NCBI GenBank assembly: GCA_049680295.1
Contig: JBAUHN010000065.1
Span: 1 to 9,873 of the forward strand
Source of the DNA: JBAUHN01 sp049680295
GTDB lineage: Bacteria; Pseudomonadota; Alphaproteobacteria; Rhodobacterales; Rhodobacteraceae
Direction: 5' to 3'
Length of the DNA: 9,873 bases
A program made the translations under genes and the position numbers. The notes beneath the pieces were generated by a model, which had not been told where the DNA came from, did not search any database, and saw only the letters and a list, made by a program, of their open reading frames with translations. How positions within the stretch are numbered: the stretch's first letter is position 1; each line of letters begins with the position of its first letter. Shown one piece after another: positions 6,170-9,873 of the stretch.

Positions 6170-9115
6170 ATGTGCGCCGATACGACCGAGAAGAACGACT
6201 ATAAACATACACTGAACCTGCCAAAGACAGATTTCCCGATGCGGGCGGGTCTACCCAAGCGGGAACCGGACTGGCTGGCGCGTTGGGAGAGCATCGGTGT
6301 CTATGATCGGTTGCGTGAAAAGGCCGGGCGCACGCCGTTTACGCTGCATGATGGCCCGCCCTATGCCAATGGGCATTTGCACATCGGGCATGCACTAAAC
6401 AAGACGATCAAGGATATGATCGTGCGCAGTCATCAGATGATGGGGTTTGATGCGCGCTATGTCCCGGGGTGGGATTGTCATGGGTTGCCGATCGAGTGGA
6501 AAATCGAGGAGCAATACCGCCAAAAGGGGCGCGACAAGGACGATGTGCCGATCAATGATTTCCGGGCGGAATGCCGGAAATTTGCCGCCGGCTGGGTTGA
6601 TGTTCAGCGTGAAGAATTCAAGCGCCTGGGGGTTTCCGGCAACTGGGCTGATCCCTACCTCACGATGGATTTTCATGCGGAGCGGGTGATTGCCGAGGAA
6701 TTCATGAAATTCCTGATGAACGGTACGCTCTATCAAGGGTCAAAGCCTGTGATGTGGTCGCCGGTTGAAAAGACGGCGCTGGCGGAAGCAGAGGTCGAGT
6801 ATCACGACAAGGAAAGCCACACGATCTGGGTGAAGTTTAAAGTCGGTCTGCAACATTATGATCCTAGTGACCTGAGACGGCACGAAGGGGTTGATTTGTT
6901 AGATGCCTTTGTCGTCATCTGGACCACAACGCCCTGGACGATCCCCTCCAACAAGGCTGTCGTTTATGGCGAAGACATTGCCTACGGCCTTTATGAAGTG
7001 ACGGGCACGCCTGATGAGAGCTGGGCCAAGATCGGGGACAAGTTTCTGCTTGCAGATACGCTTGCCGCTGACGTGATGGCACGGGCGCGGCTGGAGCCGG
7101 AGCAATACAAGCGCCTGCGGGATGTGACGTCAGATGAGCTGGCGCGCATTCAGCTGACTCATCCGCTGAGTGGTGCACAGGGTGGCAGCGGCGAATGGGA
7201 TGATATCCGCGACTTCCGGGCGGCTGATTTTGTCACTGACACTGAAGGCACTGGTTTTGTGCATTGCGCGCCGTCACATGGGCTTGAGGAATATGAGCTT
7301 TATCGCGATCTGGGCATGTTGGAACAGGTCATCACCTATAATGTGATCGAGGATGGGTCGTTCCGCGCCGATCTGCCGTTTTTTGGCGGCAAGATGATCC
7401 TGAAACCCAACGGCAAGGAGGGCAACGCCAACGCGGCCGTGATCGACAAGCTGGTTGAGGTCGGCGGTTTGCTGGCGCGCGGCAAGATCAAGCACAGTTA
7501 TCCGCATTCATGGCGTTCAAAGGCGCCGGTGATTTATCGCAACACCGCACAGTGGTTTGCCGCCATCGACAAGGTGGTGGGCGATGGGCAGGACAAATTT
7601 GGCACGACCATTCGCCAACGCGCCCTGACCGAGATTGACAACGTCAAATGGACCCCGAAATCGGGGCGCAACAGGTTGCATTCGATGATGGAGGCGCGTC
7701 CCGACTGGGTGTTGAGCCGTCAACGTGCCTGGGGTGTGCCGCTTACCTGTTTTACCAAGAAAGATGCGTTGCCGACGGACCCGGATTTCCTGTTGCGCAA
7801 TGGGGATGTCAACGCCCGCGTTGTGGAGGCGTTTGAGGTTGAGGGCGCGGATGCCTGGTATGAGGATGGCGCGAAAGAGCGGTTTCTGACAGGTATCGTG
7901 GACCCGGACGCCTATGTTCAGGTCTTTGATATTCTGGATGTCTGGTTTGATTCCGGATCGACCCACGCCTTTGTTCTGCGTGACCGCGAAGACGGGTCCG
8001 CGGACGGGATCGCGGATGTCTATATGGAGGGTACCGACCAGCACCGGGGGTGGTTCCATTCGTCCTTGCTTCAAAGTTGCGGCACTTATGGGCGCGCGCC
8101 CTACCGCAATGTTGTGACCCACGGGTTCACGCTGGATGCCAAGGGTATGAAGATGTCGAAGTCCATCGGCAACACCATTGTGCCCGAAACCATCGTCAAA
8201 CAATATGGTGCGGATATCCTGCGTCTTTGGGTGGCTCAGACCGATTACACCGCCGACCAGCGCATCGGACCAGAAATCCTGAAAGGTGTGGCCGATAGCT
8301 ATCGCCGTTTGCGCAACACAATGCGGTATATGCTCGGCTCACTTGCCGATTTCACCGAAAGTGACCGGGTCGCACCTGGCGATATGCCGGAACTTGAGCG
8401 CCTGATCCTGCACCGGGTGGCGGAGTTGGATAAGGTGGTGCGTGATGGCTATGCGCGGTTTGATTTTCAGGGCGTGTTTCAGGCGGTGTTTACCTTTGCC
8501 ACGCTGGATCTGAGCGCGTTTTATTTCGATATTCGCAAGGATGCGCTTTATTGTGACGGCGATACGTTGCAGCGGCGCAGTGCGCGTACCGTGCTCGACA
8601 TCCTGTTTCACCGGCTGACAACCTGGCTGGCGCCGGTGCTGGTGTTCACCATGGAAGAGGTCTGGCTGGAGCGTTTTCCCGGCGAGGGCAGCTCGGTCCA
8701 TCTGATGGATATTCCTGACACGCCTGACGCCTGGCTGGACAGTGAATTGGCCGCGAAATGGGCGGGCATCAGGTCGGTGCGCCGGGTTGTGACTGCCGCA
8801 TTGGAGGTGGAGCGTACCAATAAGGTCATCGGCGCATCGCTGGAAGCCGCCCCGGTGGTTTATGTCGCAGATGATGCGTTGCGCGCGACATTGGCGGATA
8901 TGCCATTCAATGACATTTGCATCACCTCGGATGTGACCCTTGCAAACAGCGCAGCGCCCGATGGCGCATTTCGCTTGCCCGAAATTGCCGGGATTGCGGT
9001 GCAGTTTGTCAAAGCCGAAGGCGGGAAATGCGACCGGTGCTGGAAAGTGCTGCCCGATGTCGGGACCCACGCGCATGCCGGTGTTTGTGCCAGATGTGAC
9101 GCTGCTTTGAGCTGA
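6170..9115 (+). CDS. ileS: isoleucine--tRNA ligase
   Basis: This cytoplasmic class Ia synthetase charges tRNA-Ile and edits misactivated valine. It is 981 residues long; E. coli IleRS has 938. The Rossmann-fold signature PPYANGHLHIGHA is at residues 63-75 (HIGH 71-74), then WDCHGLPIEW at 101-110. The CP1 editing domain follows, with WTTTPWTIPSN at 251-261 and GTGFVHCAPSHG at 360-371. The catalytic domain resumes with RPDWVLSRQRAWGVP (510-524), DVWFDSGSTHA (590-600), GTDQHRGWFHSS (621-632) and KMSKS at 661-665. The C-terminus carries a zinc motif, C954-x2-C957-x15-C973-x2-C976, typical of the ordinary bacterial type rather than the mupirocin-resistant type lacking it. The start ATG has GAAGGA at 6156-6161. 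The residue aligned with the conserved editing aspartate (E. coli D342) is Glu374. It lies downstream of a putative Ile-rich leader peptide. Confidence 0.99.
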   Translation: MCADTTEKNDYKHTLNLPKTDFPMRAGLPKREPDWLARWESIGVYDRLREKAGRTPFTLHDGPPYANGHLHIGHALNKTIKDMIVRSHQMMGFDARYVPGWDCHGLPIEWKIEEQYRQKGRDKDDVPINDFRAECRKFAAGWVDVQREEFKRLGVSGNWADPYLTMDFHAERVIAEEFMKFLMNGTLYQGSKPVMWSPVEKTALAEAEVEYHDKESHTIWVKFKVGLQHYDPSDLRRHEGVDLLDAFVVIWTTTPWTIPSNKAVVYGEDIAYGLYEVTGTPDESWAKIGDKFLLADTLAADVMARARLEPEQYKRLRDVTSDELARIQLTHPLSGAQGGSGEWDDIRDFRAADFVTDTEGTGFVHCAPSHGLEEYELYRDLGMLEQVITYNVIEDGSFRADLPFFGGKMILKPNGKEGNANAAVIDKLVEVGGLLARGKIKHSYPHSWRSKAPVIYRNTAQWFAAIDKVVGDGQDKFGTTIRQRALTEIDNVKWTPKSGRNRLHSMMEARPDWVLSRQRAWGVPLTCFTKKDALPTDPDFLLRNGDVNARVVEAFEVEGADAWYEDGAKERFLTGIVDPDAYVQVFDILDVWFDSGSTHAFVLRDREDGSADGIADVYMEGTDQHRGWFHSSLLQSCGTYGRAPYRNVVTHGFTLDAKGMKMSKSIGNTIVPETIVKQYGADILRLWVAQTDYTADQRIGPEILKGVADSYRRLRNTMRYMLGSLADFTESDRVAPGDMPELERLILHRVAELDKVVRDGYARFDFQGVFQAVFTFATLDLSAFYFDIRKDALYCDGDTLQRRSARTVLDILFHRLTTWLAPVLVFTMEEVWLERFPGEGSSVHLMDIPDTPDAWLDSELAAKWAGIRSVRRVVTAALEVERTNKVIGASLEAAPVVYVADDALRATLADMPFNDICITSDVTLANSAAPDGAFRLPEIAGIAVQFVKAEGGKCDRCWKVLPDVGTHAHAGVCARCDAALS
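9067..9085. other. ileS: no separate feature here: interior of ileS zinc-motif region
   Basis: This stretch lies inside ileS between the two cysteine pairs of the C-terminal zinc motif (codons about 967-972) and encodes a His-rich linker (THAHAG). It carries no independent feature that I can support. Confidence 0.3.
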
Positions 9116-9123
9116 TATTCAGG

Positions 9124-9151
9124 GACGGGGCGGGACAGGTCCCGCCCCGTC
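9124..9151 (+). terminator. ileS: strong GC hairpin after ileS, probable 3' end
   Basis: GACGGGGCGGGA (9124-9135) and TCCCGCCCCGTC (9140-9151) form a perfect 12-bp stem with the tetraloop CAGG, starting nine bases after the ileS stop. It lacks a U-tract, so it is not a textbook intrinsic terminator; it may stop transcription with help from Rho or stabilise the 3' end. No similar stem separates the other plus-strand genes. Confidence 0.6.
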
Positions 9152-9166
9152 GCCCCAAAGGGTCAA

Positions 9167-9185
9167 AACCCGCAGCTTTCGGGTT
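9167..9185. other. small hairpin between ileS and ogt
   Basis: AACCCG (9167-9172) pairs with CGGGTT (9180-9185) around the 7-nt loop CAGCTTT. Read on the minus strand it is followed by TT and a G, so there is a very short T-run. No minus-strand gene ends here, so a terminator role has no obvious client. It sits in the 5' region of ogt. Confidence 0.3.
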
Positions 9186-9219
9186 GCCATGACGGGTGGG
9201 TCCGCGTCAGACTGCATCC

Positions 9220-9675
9220 ATGAAATATCGCGATGTAGATACCCAGTTCGGGACACTATGTGTCCATGAAAGAGACGGCGCAATTGTTGCCTTGTCCTGG
9301 CAGGCCAGCGGACGGTGCGACAGGTCTGAGGTGTTGGATGCGGCCGCGGATCAACTGGTCGGATATGATGCAGGCACGGTCACAGAATTTGACCTGCCGA
9401 TGCATATCGATGGCAGCGCCTTTCAGCGCGATGTTTGTGCGGCCATGTCTGCCATTCCCTTTGGCCATACGCGCACTTACGGCGACATTGCCCGCGATCT
9501 GGGTGTACCAGCGCAGGCCATAGGGCAAGCTTGCGGTGCCAATCCTATTCCGATCCTCATTCCATGCCACCGCGTGATGGGGGCGAAAGGGTTGACCGGT
9601 TTTTCCGGTGCTGGCGGCGTTGAGACCAAAGTAGCTTTACTGCGGCATGAGGGGGCGGCAAGCCTGCTGATCTGA
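9220..9675 (+). CDS. ogt: methylated-DNA--protein-cysteine methyltransferase (Ogt/MGMT type)
   Basis: This suicide DNA-repair enzyme moves the alkyl group from O6-alkylguanine to its own cysteine. It is 151 residues with a short N-terminal domain. The active-site motif is IPCHRV with nucleophile Cys116 (residues 114-119), preceded by GANPIPIL (106-113). The recognition-helix region begins at TYGDIARDLG (86-95, with the conserved Tyr87), and the active-site glutamate is Glu144 in LRHEG. The arginine finger that most family members carry in a sequence like AARAVG is Gln99 here (PAQAIG). I chose ATG 9220 because the fold begins right after it; GTG 9196 would add eight residues. Neither start has a strong Shine-Dalgarno. 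It follows ileS after a 104-bp gap with a strong hairpin, so it is probably transcribed separately or at a low level. It is convergent with the next gene. Confidence 0.95.
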   Translation: MKYRDVDTQFGTLCVHERDGAIVALSWQASGRCDRSEVLDAAADQLVGYDAGTVTEFDLPMHIDGSAFQRDVCAAMSAIPFGHTRTYGDIARDLGVPAQAIGQACGANPIPILIPCHRVMGAKGLTGFSGAGGVETKVALLRHEGAASLLI

Positions 9676-9688
9676 ACGCGCGCAGGTA

Positions 9689-9873
9689 TCAGGAGGTTTT
9701 GGCAGGAAACATCTGCTGAACGATGCCAGCAAACAGCAAATAAATACTGGTGGCGATCAACCCCCAATGTGCCCAGCTTTGCGGGTGAAAATCCACCCAT
9801 GCCGCCCAGCCTGCAAAGAACGTCCATGCCAGCGCGATCGGCAAAGTCAACGTCCGCCAGCGTTCTGTCCGAA
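9689..9873 (-). CDS. unrecognised small membrane protein, C-terminal part (partial)
   Basis: A minus-strand frame enters from the right edge and gives 60 residues before the TGA complementary to 9689-9691; the N-terminus lies outside the window. Two probable membrane helices are visible: TLPIALAWTFFAGWAAWV (residues 9-26) and WGLIATSIYLLFAGIVQQ (36-53). They are joined by DFHPQSWAH, and the tail is MFPAKTS. The first ten residues (RTERWRTLTL) are basic. The helix pattern and composition favour this frame over the overlapping frame from an internal ATG. I do not recognise the family. It converges on ogt with only 13 bp between the stops. Confidence 0.7.
   Translation of the reverse strand, partial: RTERWRTLTLPIALAWTFFAGWAAWVDFHPQSWAHWGLIATSIYLLFAGIVQQMFPAKTS

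Noticed and set aside
7517..8203. 228-residue open frame on the minus strand inside ileS
   Set aside because: It lies opposite strongly conserved IleRS sequence, shows no recognisable motif, and long antisense frames are common in GC-rich genes.
9067..9085. A feature entry was placed at this interior ileS stretch
   Set aside because: It is ordinary coding sequence of the zinc-motif linker; the hairpin of interest is at 9167-9185 and is listed separately.
9663..9686. Bidirectional terminator between ogt and the convergent membrane gene
   Set aside because: CCTGC/GCAGG has only five pairs around a 14-nt loop, and there is no T-run on either strand.

Overview
The window looks like a chromosomal core-genome segment of an alphaproteobacterium, most likely of the order Rhodobacterales (Roseobacter group). 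The evidence is the moderately high GC content, the proteins (an isoleucyl-tRNA synthetase opening with MCADTTEKNDYKHTLNLPKT, a TruA, a YcjX/YcjF-like pair and a DUF2339 membrane protein), and an extragenic GC-palindrome element of a kind I associate with this group. No phage, transposon, CRISPR array, rRNA or tRNA gene is visible.

Layout. At the left edge lies the N-terminal 160 residues of truA on the minus strand, running off the window. A 108-bp divergent gap separates it from a plus-strand pair: a YcjX-like P-loop GTPase (591-2012), then a YcjF-like two-helix membrane protein (2059-3066). After a 98-bp gap comes a 907-residue polytopic DUF2339 protein (3165-5888). A structured 281-bp region (5889-6169) precedes ileS (6170-9115). 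A strong hairpin follows ileS, then an ogt-type methylguanine methyltransferase gene (9220-9675). At the right edge is the C-terminal end of a small, unrecognised minus-strand membrane protein, convergent with ogt.

Most of the genes are familiar housekeeping or uncharacterised-but-conserved families: tRNA modification (truA), tRNA charging (ileS), DNA alkylation repair (ogt), and envelope proteins of unknown role (YcjX/YcjF-like, DUF2339).

The most interesting part is the ileS leader. A plausible promoter (TTGTCG, 17 bp, TATAAG) places the transcription start about on the ATG of a 16-codon ORF, MTSMYASIIRIISPAL. That ORF has four isoleucine codons in a five-codon stretch, and its stop codon lies in the loop of a stable hairpin. 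The distal arm of that hairpin, with the bases just after it, can alternatively pair with the ileS Shine-Dalgarno region. This is the arrangement expected of an isoleucine-responsive leader peptide controlling its own tRNA synthetase. It is an inference from sequence only. Smaller points are an Asp-to-Glu change at the conserved IleRS editing position, a Gln at the usual arginine-finger position of Ogt, and a hairpin that masks the ribosome site of the YcjF-like gene.
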